From a bacterium (lineage in GTDB: Bacteria > Patescibacteriota > JAUYIX01): 11,563 nucleotides of DNA. Positions 4,623 through 11,563 of this stretch are shown piece after piece. The position numbers and the translations under genes are program-made. How positions within the stretch are numbered: the stretch's first letter is position 1; each line of letters opens with the position of its first letter. The notes beneath the pieces were generated by a model, which was given only the letters and a program-made list of their open reading frames with translations, was not told the DNA's origin and searched no databases. Where the stretch lies: positions 1 to 11,563 of the forward strand of contig JAUYIX010000085.1 in assembly GCA_030688115.1 (NCBI GenBank), in the 5' to 3' direction.

Positions 4623-5858
4623 CTAGCTATCGACTCCGGGCAATGGCAGCCCTTTGGCAAAACTTTGGACCTCGCCCCGGACTTGGTCGAGCTCACTCGC
4701 ACTATCGCCAGACAAGGCGGTATTTATCCAGTCGGCAATCTTTTGCATGTCCCCTTGGACCACCCCACGCGAGGTAAGCGCTGCCAATCCGATCCTTATC
4801 CCGGACGGATCCATGGGGCTACGCGTCTCACCCGGTATGGTGTTTTTATTAACCGTGATGCTAACCCTAGAGAGTGCGTCCTCAGCCTGCGACCCGCTGA
4901 TACCCTTATTGGTCAAATCCACCAATAAAAGATGCGTATCTGTTCCTCCACTTACTAACTTATAACCAAAGTCTTTTTGCAAGTGCTCTGCCAGAGCGCG
5001 CGCATTAGCAACTACCTGCCGCCCATACTCCTTAAAATCAGGTTGAGCGGCCTGATGTAAAGCAACCGCAATAGCTGCGATAGTGTTCTCGTGCGGGCCA
5101 CCTTGTAATCCGGGAAAAACCGCCCGGTCGATTGCTTTGGCGTGCTCGGCCTTGCATAAAATCATTGCGCCGCGCGGGCCTCGCAAAGTCTTGTGTGTCG
5201 TGGTTGTTACGACGTCCGCATACGGGACAGGATTAGGCACAACACCTGCCGCCACAAGACCGGCCACGTGCGACATATCGACCATGTGCAACGCGCCTAC
5301 CTCCTGAGAGATGGCCTGCATTTTTTGCCAATCAACAATCCGTGGATATGCCGTCGTGCCGGAGATAATCAGCTTGGGCTTAGCCGCACGCGCCAATGCA
5401 GCCACCGCCCGGTAGTCGATCAAACCCGTATCTGCATTGACCTCGTACTGCACAGCATTAAAAGCCTTGCCGGTAAAACTTACCTTGTGCCCGTGCGTCA
5501 AATGCCCCCCATGCGTGAGCGACAATCCCATGATCGTATCTCCCAACTCAAGCAGTCCAACGTATACAGCCAAATTAGACGGCGACCCGGAGTAAGGCTG
5601 AACATTAACGTGCTCAGCCCCAAACAATTTTTTAGCTCGATCAATCGCCAACTGCTCAATCTTGTCGATGATCTCGTTACCGGCGTAATAGCGCTTACCG
5701 GGATAACCCTCGGCATACTTGGCAGACGCGATCGACCCCAGTGCATTTAAAACTGTTCGGTTTGGATAATTTTCTGAGGCGATCATCTCGAGACCCTCGC
5801 GCTGGCGTGTGGTCTCGGCTGCAATAAGATCACTGATGGCTGTGTCATGTATATCCAT
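4623..5858 (-). CDS. glyA: Serine hydroxymethyltransferase
   Basis: This 411-residue protein is full length for the family. It interconverts serine plus tetrahydrofolate with glycine plus 5,10-methylene-tetrahydrofolate, the main supply of one-carbon units. Visible are the N-terminal GLEMIASEN (22-30), YAEGYPGKRYYAG (48-60), VNVQPYSGSPSN (84-95), the PLP-contacting Asp194 in HMVDMSHVAG, and the Schiff-base Lys223 in TTTTHKTLRGPRG. All are intact, so the enzyme should be active. It acts as a dimer or tetramer in the cytoplasm. It is the last gene of the long minus-strand unit, 50 nt after the MFS gene. The frame stays open upstream of the ATG, but the added residues resemble nothing in the family, so ATG 5858 is kept. 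No Shine-Dalgarno site is seen. Confidence 0.97.
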   Translation of the reverse strand: MDIHDTAISDLIAAETTRQREGLEMIASENYPNRTVLNALGSIASAKYAEGYPGKRYYAGNEIIDKIEQLAIDRAKKLFGAEHVNVQPYSGSPSNLAVYVGLLELGDTIMGLSLTHGGHLTHGHKVSFTGKAFNAVQYEVNADTGLIDYRAVAALARAAKPKLIISGTTAYPRIVDWQKMQAISQEVGALHMVDMSHVAGLVAAGVVPNPVPYADVVTTTTHKTLRGPRGAMILCKAEHAKAIDRAVFPGLQGGPHENTIAAIAVALHQAAQPDFKEYGRQVVANARALAEHLQKDFGYKLVSGGTDTHLLLVDLTNKGISGSQAEDALSRVSITVNKNTIPGETRSPMDPSGIRIGLAALTSRGVVQGDMQKIADWINTALSGDSASELDQVRGEVQSFAKGLPLPGVDS

Positions 5859-5908
5859 GCCAGCAGTATTGCCCAGCGCATCCCGGCCCGCAAGCCCCGG
5901 GTCCGGTT

Positions 5909-7051
5909 CTACTTAAACAAAAAGTAAAACAAACTCGCGACCGCAGCCAAGGCAAAGGCTCCCGCAAACCCAAACCACGGCAATACGACCAGTAGCAGTG
6001 CCAGCGCTACGATTTTACCCAGAACCAGTACGCCCTCAAAGGCAACCACCTCAAGCACGATGTGGCGCGACTTGGCATCGTCGTAGACATTGGCGTACAT
6101 CGGTACAAATTGCAGGCTCTTGCCGGTCCGATAGACAGTGTCAATACCCAATAACGCCAAAGGCCAGATCAAAAACGGTCGACCGATCCAGGAGAGCGTA
6201 TTGAGCAGGCCGCCCCACAAAAATACGTCGCGACGGGCCTCCGAGTCGCTCCAGCGGGCAGCAATCGTCGTAGCTAAAACGGTCAAACCCGTTGCACCGG
6301 CAATCAGCGCTCCGAGATTAAGAGCGTTACCGACCAGCAGATAAATAAAAACCGGCCAGACCGTATAGGCAATAATCTCCTCTCCAAAACCAAAGCCGGC
6401 AATAATTTTACGCAGGTACGCTCGACAAAACAAAAACCGCATCTGCTCACGCCAGGTTATCTTGCTTGGTTTGAACTTCTCGGCGGTCGATAAAATTGGG
6501 ATTACCGAGGCTAACATCAGTCCCATCGCCACCACATACAGCACGGTAAAACTGCTGTAGTTGACTAGGAGTCCACCTAAGAGCGGCCCGACTGCAGCAG
6601 TGATACTAAAAATAACCTGTGTCGCTCCAATCTCGCGTCCGGTCTCCTTACTCCGCGAGTACAATGCAAAGTTGGCGTGGTAACCGGGCCACCAAAAGGT
6701 CTTTTGCAGCGCATACAAGACGATGGCTAGATACAAAAATACCGGCGAGGCCGGCACCGCAATCAAGGCCAAAAAGTACCCAATCGAGAATAATATACCG
6801 ACGGACATGGTGTGTTCAAACCCAAAACGCTTTGCTGCCTTGCCGCCAAAGGGCATCACAACAAAGTAGAGGCAGTAGACCCCCAGGTAAAACAAAACTA
6901 TCTGGAACATGCTATAGCCTAAGCTATAGAGATAGACCGGTTCAAAAATATTAATGGCCGCCTGCGCCAACTCATGCAGGCCCAGCGTCGTTAAAAACTC
7001 TTTGATCTCGCGGCGCGGACTAATACTATATCTTTTGAGCTCCTTTAGCAT
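5909..7051 (-). CDS. Major facilitator superfamily (MFS) transporter
   Basis: A 380-residue hydrophobic protein with about 11-12 predicted membrane helices, in two halves divided by a charged cytoplasmic loop near 190-210 (STAEKFKPSKITWREQMRF). The loop between helices 2 and 3 carries GGKAAKRFGFEHT (about 69-81), a degenerate form of the MFS GxxxDRxGRR signature. A short cytoplasmic N-terminus precedes the first helix, and the protein ends right after the last helix (SLFYFLFK). The substrate cannot be read from the sequence; an efflux or nutrient role is equally possible. It starts 10 nt after the leuS stop and precedes glyA. An AAAGGAG string occurs just inside the start rather than before it, so a slightly later start (for example an ATT) cannot be excluded, but ATG 7051 is simplest. 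Confidence 0.85.
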   Translation of the reverse strand: MLKELKRYSISPRREIKEFLTTLGLHELAQAAINIFEPVYLYSLGYSMFQIVLFYLGVYCLYFVVMPFGGKAAKRFGFEHTMSVGILFSIGYFLALIAVPASPVFLYLAIVLYALQKTFWWPGYHANFALYSRSKETGREIGATQVIFSITAAVGPLLGGLLVNYSSFTVLYVVAMGLMLASVIPILSTAEKFKPSKITWREQMRFLFCRAYLRKIIAGFGFGEEIIAYTVWPVFIYLLVGNALNLGALIAGATGLTVLATTIAARWSDSEARRDVFLWGGLLNTLSWIGRPFLIWPLALLGIDTVYRTGKSLQFVPMYANVYDDAKSRHIVLEVVAFEGVLVLGKIVALALLLVVLPWFGFAGAFALAAVASLFYFLFK

Positions 7052-7061
7052 CAGCTACAGT

Positions 7062-9551
7062 CTACACCAAGAAGTTGATTATTTTATCCTTTACAAAAAT
7101 AGTACGGGCGGGCTGCTGGCCGGCGAGTGCACGTACGACCATCTCAGCCTTGAGGGCCTCCCCTAGTACAATTTTTTCGGACGAACCAACCGGCAGGTCA
7201 ATTTTACCCCTAAACTTTCCGTTGACCTGAATGGCAATCGTCACGGTTTTGCTTGTTAAGAGTGACTCATCATAATCCGGCCATGGCTCCAACTGAACAA
7301 ATGTTTTATGGCCAAGACGCTCCCACAACTCCTCTGCTATATGAGGAGCAAGGGGTGAGAGCAACACGACCAACCGCTCAAAACATTCCGGTGAGATCTG
7401 TTTTTCATCCGTTAGCGCATTGGTGTACTTCATCAGCGCGCTTATCGCCGTATTAAACCTAATCGCCTCAATGTCCTCGGTGACCGTTTTTGTGGTCCGG
7501 TGCATGGCTTTTTTGAGGGGTTCTGCCGTGGGCGTAGCTTGATCAACCTTGAACTGCAGCCGCCAGACTCTCTCCAAAAATCTGACCAGGCCCGCGATAC
7601 CGGTCACGCTCCAGCTTTTGCCTTGCTCGACCGGACCCAAAAACATCTCAAATAGGCGCAGAGCGTCGGCTCCGTTGTGCTTTATGACATCGTCAGGATT
7701 GACCACGTTGCCCTTGGATTTGGACATTTTTTGACCATCCTCGGCCAAAATAACGCCCTGGTTGCGTAGGGTGGTAAACGGCTCCTCAAAATCAAGCTTG
7801 CCCGCATCTTTGAGGGCCTTAACCCAAAACCGTGCATACAAAAGATGCAAGACCGCATGCTCGGCACCACCGATATAAAAATCCACAGGCAACCACTTGA
7901 GCGAGTCCTTGGTCCAGGCGGCGTCGGCATTGTGCGGATCCGGAAAGCGCAAAAAATACCAACTCGATCCGGCCCACTGCGGCATAGTGTTGGTCTCACG
8001 CCGGGCCGGGCCGGCGCAGTTTGGACAGGTTGTCTCGACCCAGTCTGTGATCGCGGCCAATGGTGACTCGCCGGTTCCGGTTGGCTGGTAGTTATCAACT
8101 TCCGGTAAGCGCACCGGTAGCTGATCCTCGGGCACCGGCACCGCACCACATTTTTGACATTGTACGATCGGGATTGGCTCGCCCCAATAGCGCTGCCGCG
8201 AAAATACCCAATCGCGCAGTTTATAGTGAATTGCGCTGCGCCCTTTTTTTATTTTAGCCAAATGGCCTGCAATTTTTGTACGCGCTTCCGCACTCGACAA
8301 ATTGTCAAAAGCACCGGAGTTAACCAAACGCCCGTCCTCAATAAAAGCGCCGGCCTCCAGCTTTTTGTCAAAGGTCTCCGGACGCGGACTACCGACCGCG
8401 TCGGGTTCTACCACAACCGTAATCGGTAAGTCGTATTTTTTAGCAAAATCGTAGTCGCGCTCATCGTGGGCCGGGACCGCCATGACCGCACCGGTGCCGT
8501 AAGATACCAGCACATAATCGGCTACCCAAACAGGTATCTTGGCCCCGTTAATGGGATTGATAACGTAGGATCCGGTAAAGACCCCCGTCTTTTGTTTAGC
8601 GGTAATGCGCTCTCGCTCCGGTCGCGCGACTGCCGCATCAATGTACTGCGTTACTTTTACGCGCTGCTCAGGGGCAGCCAGCTCACGCGCCAAAGCATGC
8701 TCGGGTGCTACAACCAAATATGTGGCGCCAAAGATCGTATCCGCGCGAGTCGTATATACGGTAAGACTCTGCGCCCCAGTGTCACCCGTGGAGTGCGCGT
8801 CCTGATTACTGTTGGCAAGCACAAACTCAACCTCGACGCCCTCGCTTTTGCCGATCCAATTACGTTGCATCTCGATGATCTTTTTGGGCCAGTCGAGCCG
8901 GTCCAAGTCCTCCAGCAGCCGATCGGCGTATTTAGTGATACGTAACAACCATTGTCGTAAGTTTTTTTTGCCAACGATCGAGCCGCAGCGCTCGCACAGG
9001 CCATTCACCACCTCCTCATTTGCTAAACCGGTTTTACAGGAGGGGCACCAGTTGATTGCAACCTCAGCCTCATAGGCCAACCCCATTTTATAAAGCTGAA
9101 CAAAAATCCACTGCGTCCATTTATAGTACTCCGGCTCGGATGTCGTTACCTCACGCGACCAATCATAACTTAACCCGAGACTTTTAAGCTGGCGCCTAAA
9201 AGTAGCAATATTTTTTTGTGTAGTTAAGCGAGGATGAACTCCGGTTTTGAGCGCGTAATTCTCAGCCGGCAGTCCAAAACTATCCCAACCCATGGGGTGT
9301 AATACACTATAGCCGCGCGAGCGATAATAGCGAGCTAAGATATCGGAGGCGGTATAGCTCTCGACATGCCCAACGTGCAAGCCCTCCCCCGACGGATACG
9401 GAAACATATCCAGCACATATTTTTTTGTGCGTTTTTTTGCCTTGGGCTCACGCACAAAAAGATCTGCCTGGTCCCAAGCGGCTTGCCACTTGGGTTCGAT
9501 CAAACGTGGCTGGTAGCGGTCAGATTGTGCTTTGCTAGATGTGGTCGACAT
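7062..9551 (-). CDS. leuS: Leucyl-tRNA synthetase
   Basis: This 829-residue class I synthetase charges tRNA-Leu with leucine. The catalytic HIGH-type motif HVGH is at 59-62 and KMSKS at 608-612, both intact. A CP1 editing domain sits between them (about 225-420), with the TTRADTIFG (267-275) and GTGAVMAVPAHDERD (352-366) segments that clear mischarged amino acids. Zinc knuckles are visible at C169/C172 with C186/C189, and at C465/C468 with C509/C512. The protein ends with the usual anticodon-binding helical domain (about 640-760) and a small C-terminal domain. The length is near the bacterial norm and no frame break is seen. It lies 43 nt after the exonuclease gene and 10 nt before the MFS gene. 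No Shine-Dalgarno site precedes ATG 9551. A tRNA-Leu gene lies about 3 kb away on the other strand. Confidence 0.98.
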   Translation of the reverse strand: MSTTSSKAQSDRYQPRLIEPKWQAAWDQADLFVREPKAKKRTKKYVLDMFPYPSGEGLHVGHVESYTASDILARYYRSRGYSVLHPMGWDSFGLPAENYALKTGVHPRLTTQKNIATFRRQLKSLGLSYDWSREVTTSEPEYYKWTQWIFVQLYKMGLAYEAEVAINWCPSCKTGLANEEVVNGLCERCGSIVGKKNLRQWLLRITKYADRLLEDLDRLDWPKKIIEMQRNWIGKSEGVEVEFVLANSNQDAHSTGDTGAQSLTVYTTRADTIFGATYLVVAPEHALARELAAPEQRVKVTQYIDAAVARPERERITAKQKTGVFTGSYVINPINGAKIPVWVADYVLVSYGTGAVMAVPAHDERDYDFAKKYDLPITVVVEPDAVGSPRPETFDKKLEAGAFIEDGRLVNSGAFDNLSSAEARTKIAGHLAKIKKGRSAIHYKLRDWVFSRQRYWGEPIPIVQCQKCGAVPVPEDQLPVRLPEVDNYQPTGTGESPLAAITDWVETTCPNCAGPARRETNTMPQWAGSSWYFLRFPDPHNADAAWTKDSLKWLPVDFYIGGAEHAVLHLLYARFWVKALKDAGKLDFEEPFTTLRNQGVILAEDGQKMSKSKGNVVNPDDVIKHNGADALRLFEMFLGPVEQGKSWSVTGIAGLVRFLERVWRLQFKVDQATPTAEPLKKAMHRTTKTVTEDIEAIRFNTAISALMKYTNALTDEKQISPECFERLVVLLSPLAPHIAEELWERLGHKTFVQLEPWPDYDESLLTSKTVTIAIQVNGKFRGKIDLPVGSSEKIVLGEALKAEMVVRALAGQQPARTIFVKDKIINFLV

Positions 9552-9568
9552 TGATGCAATCGAAAATC

Positions 9569-9598
9569 AAAGGCTGTTTACAAATAAAGGCTGTTTAC
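9569..9598. repeat. 17-bp-period tandem duplication at the exonuclease stop
   Basis: AAAGGCTGTTTAC occurs at 9569-9581 and again at 9586-9598, separated by AAAT. The second copy contains the exonuclease TAA stop (9595-9597). It lies in the 43-nt gap before leuS and looks like a recent short duplication. Confidence 0.85.
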
Positions 9599-10125
9599 GA
9601 CCCGAACAGCTTAAGATAAATATCGCGCAGTAACTTGGCATCCTCGAGCGCGTGATGCTCGCGATAGGCGGACCGGTCAATGCCGAGTTCTGCCAAGAGG
9701 GCGCTTTTTTTAGAACCAGACAGGCTGTCGGGACTACGACCCATCCCAAACAAGAGCGAGGCAAAGTCGATAACGACCCAGTGATACGGCAGCGACTTGT
9801 TAGTTTGCTCGTCGGTAACACCAAGTAGTTTATAGAGATAGGGCGCATCAAACTCGACCACGTACGAGACCAAAAAAGGCATTGTCTCGCCAGCAAATTT
9901 GTTAACCTCTCGAGCGACACGTTCGCGGGGCAGCGGCTTGCCCTCCAAAAGCGGCACCACGTTGTCTTTGACCCAGGGATTTACATAACCCTGATGCTCG
10001 ACCTCAAGGTAGAGCTCCTCGCCGCTGGGCTTCACTAGGCCGATAGAAATAATCTCGCCTTTATAGGGGTCCAGACTCGTGAACTCTGTGTCAAAAAATA
10101 TAATGTTGTCTGAGTGGGGTTTCAT
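9595..10125 (-). CDS. DEDDh-family 3'-5' exonuclease
   Basis: A 176-residue stand-alone exonuclease domain of the DnaQ/RNase T fold. Two metal ions held by acidic residues remove nucleotides from 3' ends. ExoI is FFDTEFTSL with Asp12 and Glu14; the second acidic motif is EFDAPYLY with Asp93; ExoIII is HHALEDA with His157 and Asp162. All five catalytic positions are therefore present. Whether it trims RNA or DNA cannot be told from the domain alone; small proteins of this type include both exoribonucleases and proofreading subunits. Its start overlaps the tatD stop by 4 nt (ATGA), so the two are translationally coupled. Both are nucleases, so an RNA or DNA processing role together is plausible. 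The C-terminus is immediately followed by a short tandem duplication. Confidence 0.88.
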   Translation of the reverse strand: MKPHSDNIIFFDTEFTSLDPYKGEIISIGLVKPSGEELYLEVEHQGYVNPWVKDNVVPLLEGKPLPRERVAREVNKFAGETMPFLVSYVVEFDAPYLYKLLGVTDEQTNKSLPYHWVVIDFASLLFGMGRSPDSLSGSKKSALLAELGIDRSAYREHHALEDAKLLRDIYLKLFGS

Positions 10126-10943
10126 TGAGTTTTGCGGGCTCCGAGGCCATCCGGGAGGCTAAACAGGCGTCGCGCGTTTTGAGTCGTGGCGCGGGCTAAT
10201 TCAGCGTACGAGATACCTCGCAACTTGGCAATAAAGTCACAAATCGTCGCAACCTCGGCGGGCTCGTTACGCCGGCCACGGCGCGGGACGGGTGTGAGAT
10301 AGGGCGAGTCGGTCTCGAGCAGCATGCGGTCGAGCGGGCATTGCATGGCCGCCTCGCGCAATTGCTCGGTCTTTTTGTCAAAGGTCACGATCCCGCCAAA
10401 GGCGACGTGCAAGCCACGTTTAAGGATTTGTTCTAGCTCAGCCGGACCACCAGTAAAACTATGAACGACTCCGGTGTGTTTTGAGCCGGCCTCATCGAGC
10501 GTCGCAAAAAGCTCTTTGTATAAATCACGACAGTGCAGAATGATCGGCAGCTCTTGCGCTCGTGCGAGTTTGAGCAACATCTGTACGGCCGGTTTTTGCG
10601 CCTCGGTAGAACCATTTTTAGAATCAAACCCAAACTCACCGATTGCAACTACGGTTTGGTCTTTGCTTAGTTCGCCCAAGACTTTTTCTGCTTCGGCTAG
10701 TTTTTGAGCGTTCATCTCAACCGCCGCATGCGGATGGATCCCAATCGCCGCAAAAACTCCGACCGTCTCGTGAGCAAGTTTTACGGTAGCGCGGCTGTCG
10801 TCCAGATTACTCGCTGGATTTACGATCGCGACAACATCGGCCGCTTGTGCACGTTCCCAAACTGCGACGCGGTCTTCATTAAAAGCTTTGTCGTCGAGAT
10901 GACAGTGAGTGTCGATAATTTCTATAACCTGATGATCGCTCAT
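10122..10943 (-). CDS. tatD: TatD-family metal-dependent hydrolase / DNase
   Basis: From ATG 10943 the protein has 273 residues, a normal TatD size; an in-frame TTG at 10970 would add nine residues with no family match. TatD proteins are TIM-barrel metal hydrolases reported to act as 3'-5' DNA exonucleases and, in some species, on RNA. The metal ligands are visible: His13 and His15 in DTHCHL, Glu103 in IGEFGFD, His137 in LHCRD, His161 in VVHSFTGG and Asp212 in LLETDSPYLTP, followed by RRGRRNEPA at 221-229. The family GEIGLD reads GEFGFD, a tolerated variant. It follows the reverse transcriptase by 41 nt and overlaps the exonuclease gene by 4 nt. Confidence 0.95.
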   Translation of the reverse strand: MSDHQVIEIIDTHCHLDDKAFNEDRVAVWERAQAADVVAIVNPASNLDDSRATVKLAHETVGVFAAIGIHPHAAVEMNAQKLAEAEKVLGELSKDQTVVAIGEFGFDSKNGSTEAQKPAVQMLLKLARAQELPIILHCRDLYKELFATLDEAGSKHTGVVHSFTGGPAELEQILKRGLHVAFGGIVTFDKKTEQLREAAMQCPLDRMLLETDSPYLTPVPRRGRRNEPAEVATICDFIAKLRGISYAELARATTQNARRLFSLPDGLGARKTQ

Positions 10944-10984
10944 GCCTAAACTGTAGCATGCACTTTGCAAGCATGATCACAAAA

Positions 10985-11563
10985 CTATTCAGTATGCTCA
11001 ATCCAGTAGCGATTCAGCAGATCATCACGGAGTTTACGCGCATTTCCATGTTCTAGCATTCCGATATACGACGAAGCTCCTTGGAGAGTACCCATCGACA
11101 TGGCTCGCTGCGCTCTTAACTTAGTACTCCTGCGCAACACCCGATGGTATGGAAAATGTACCCAGCCCAAAAAATCTGCACCTGACGCCAACGTTTTTAT
11201 CCATAATTTGTCGGGGTGAATCTCTAATTTCAGTTCCTCTCGCAAAAAGTTACGCATGGGCTCAACCTGTTTCTCGAGCCAAGTTCGGTCGTGCGATAAC
11301 AGCACAAAGTCATCCGCATACCGGACGTAGTGCGGAACTTTTAGCTCGTGCTTAACAAACTGGTCAAAGCTGTTCATGTAGACATTGCAGAACAGTTGCG
11401 AAGTTAAGTTGCCAAGCGGCAAACCTTTACCAGGTGCTGTAGAGAAACTAAGAATGATCGTCTGTAAGAGCTTCATCAGGTCGAGATCCGGAATGTACGC
11501 CTGGAGATGCTTGATCAGTACAGCGTGATCAATGCTTGCAAAGAACTTTCTAATGTCCGCTTT
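10985..11563 (-). CDS. Reverse transcriptase, 5' partial (diversity-generating-retroelement-like)
   Basis: The frame is open to the window edge, so only the C-terminal 192 residues are seen; the ATG at 11476 is internal to the domain. Before it the frame encodes KADIRKFFASIDH, the RT motif carrying the first catalytic aspartate (Asp3 of the fragment). It continues with GLPLGNLTSQLF (47-58) and the catalytic YADD (82-85, VRYADDFVLL), then HPDKLWI and FLGW. The C-terminus (SYIGMLEHGNARKL) is the short thumb-like end common in stand-alone bacterial RTs. The LGxxxSQ motif, in place of QGxxxSP of group II introns and retrons, is the established hallmark of diversity-generating retroelement RTs. 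No maturase or endonuclease domain follows. No template or variable repeat is seen in this window. The gene stops 41 nt upstream of the tatD start on the same strand. Confidence 0.93.
   Translation of the reverse strand, partial: KADIRKFFASIDHAVLIKHLQAYIPDLDLMKLLQTIILSFSTAPGKGLPLGNLTSQLFCNVYMNSFDQFVKHELKVPHYVRYADDFVLLSHDRTWLEKQVEPMRNFLREELKLEIHPDKLWIKTLASGADFLGWVHFPYHRVLRRSTKLRAQRAMSMGTLQGASSYIGMLEHGNARKLRDDLLNRYWIEHTE

Noticed and set aside
6909..6927. Direct repeat GCTATAG inside the MFS gene
   Set aside because: It is short, within a membrane-helix coding region, and easily explained by codon choice.
8466..8945. 159-residue plus-strand frame inside leuS
   Set aside because: It is antisense to a conserved part of leuS and has no domain, a codon-bias shadow; the same applies to the long plus-strand frame at 5193-5750 inside glyA.
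10944..10984. Possible terminator or promoter between the reverse transcriptase and tatD
   Set aside because: It contains only short GCATG repeats, without a T tract or properly spaced -35/-10 boxes.
10985..11476. ATG at 11476 as the start of the reverse transcriptase
   Set aside because: The upstream frame encodes the essential DIRKFF motif, so this methionine is internal.
1..11563. CRISPR array, insertion sequence or a template/variable repeat pair within the window
   Set aside because: No regularly spaced repeats, transposase or long near-identical adenine-varying repeat pair was seen by reading.

Overview
The window looks bacterial: standard code, tightly packed genes, tRNA with an encoded CCA end, rho-independent terminators. 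Compact layout, a TruD-type tRNA modification enzyme, an orphan CYTH protein and a reverse transcriptase with a diversity-generating-retroelement-like motif would all fit a Patescibacteria (CPR) genome. That placement is inference, because no ribosomal RNA or lineage marker is present. Base composition changes sharply by block: about half G+C in 1-1950, strongly A+T-rich in 2000-3950, very G+C-rich at 4180-4540, slightly over half from 4600 on. The window is therefore a mosaic (or, less likely, a chimeric assembly).

Block 1 (1-2005, + strand): a three-gene operon with strong Shine-Dalgarno sites. It holds a 5'-truncated guanylate-kinase-like protein, a dihydroorotate/dihydropyrimidine-dehydrogenase-like flavoprotein with a two-cluster ferredoxin tail, and an 81-residue zinc-ribbon protein, closed by a clear terminator. 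Two of the enzymes have changed substrate-site residues, so a plain purine/pyrimidine assignment is not secure.

Block 2 (2008-3666, - strand): truD and a CYTH-domain gene, 3 nt apart, A+T-rich, without Shine-Dalgarno sites. The roughly 300-base leader (3667-3963) holds two hairpins with identical 21-nt loops; one is followed by a T tract reading toward truD.

Block 3 (3964-4596, + strand): tRNA-Leu(CAA) with an abnormal, about 12-nt-extended 5' acceptor region, then a promoter and a stand-alone receiver-domain gene with its own terminator.

Block 4 (4623-11563, - strand): a probable long transcription unit reading, in transcription order, reverse transcriptase (cut by the window edge), tatD, a DEDDh 3'-5' exonuclease, leuS, an MFS transporter and glyA. 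Spacings run from a 4-nt overlap to about 50 nt. Most of this block is housekeeping; the reverse transcriptase is the odd member and the best lead to a larger system lying beyond position 11563.
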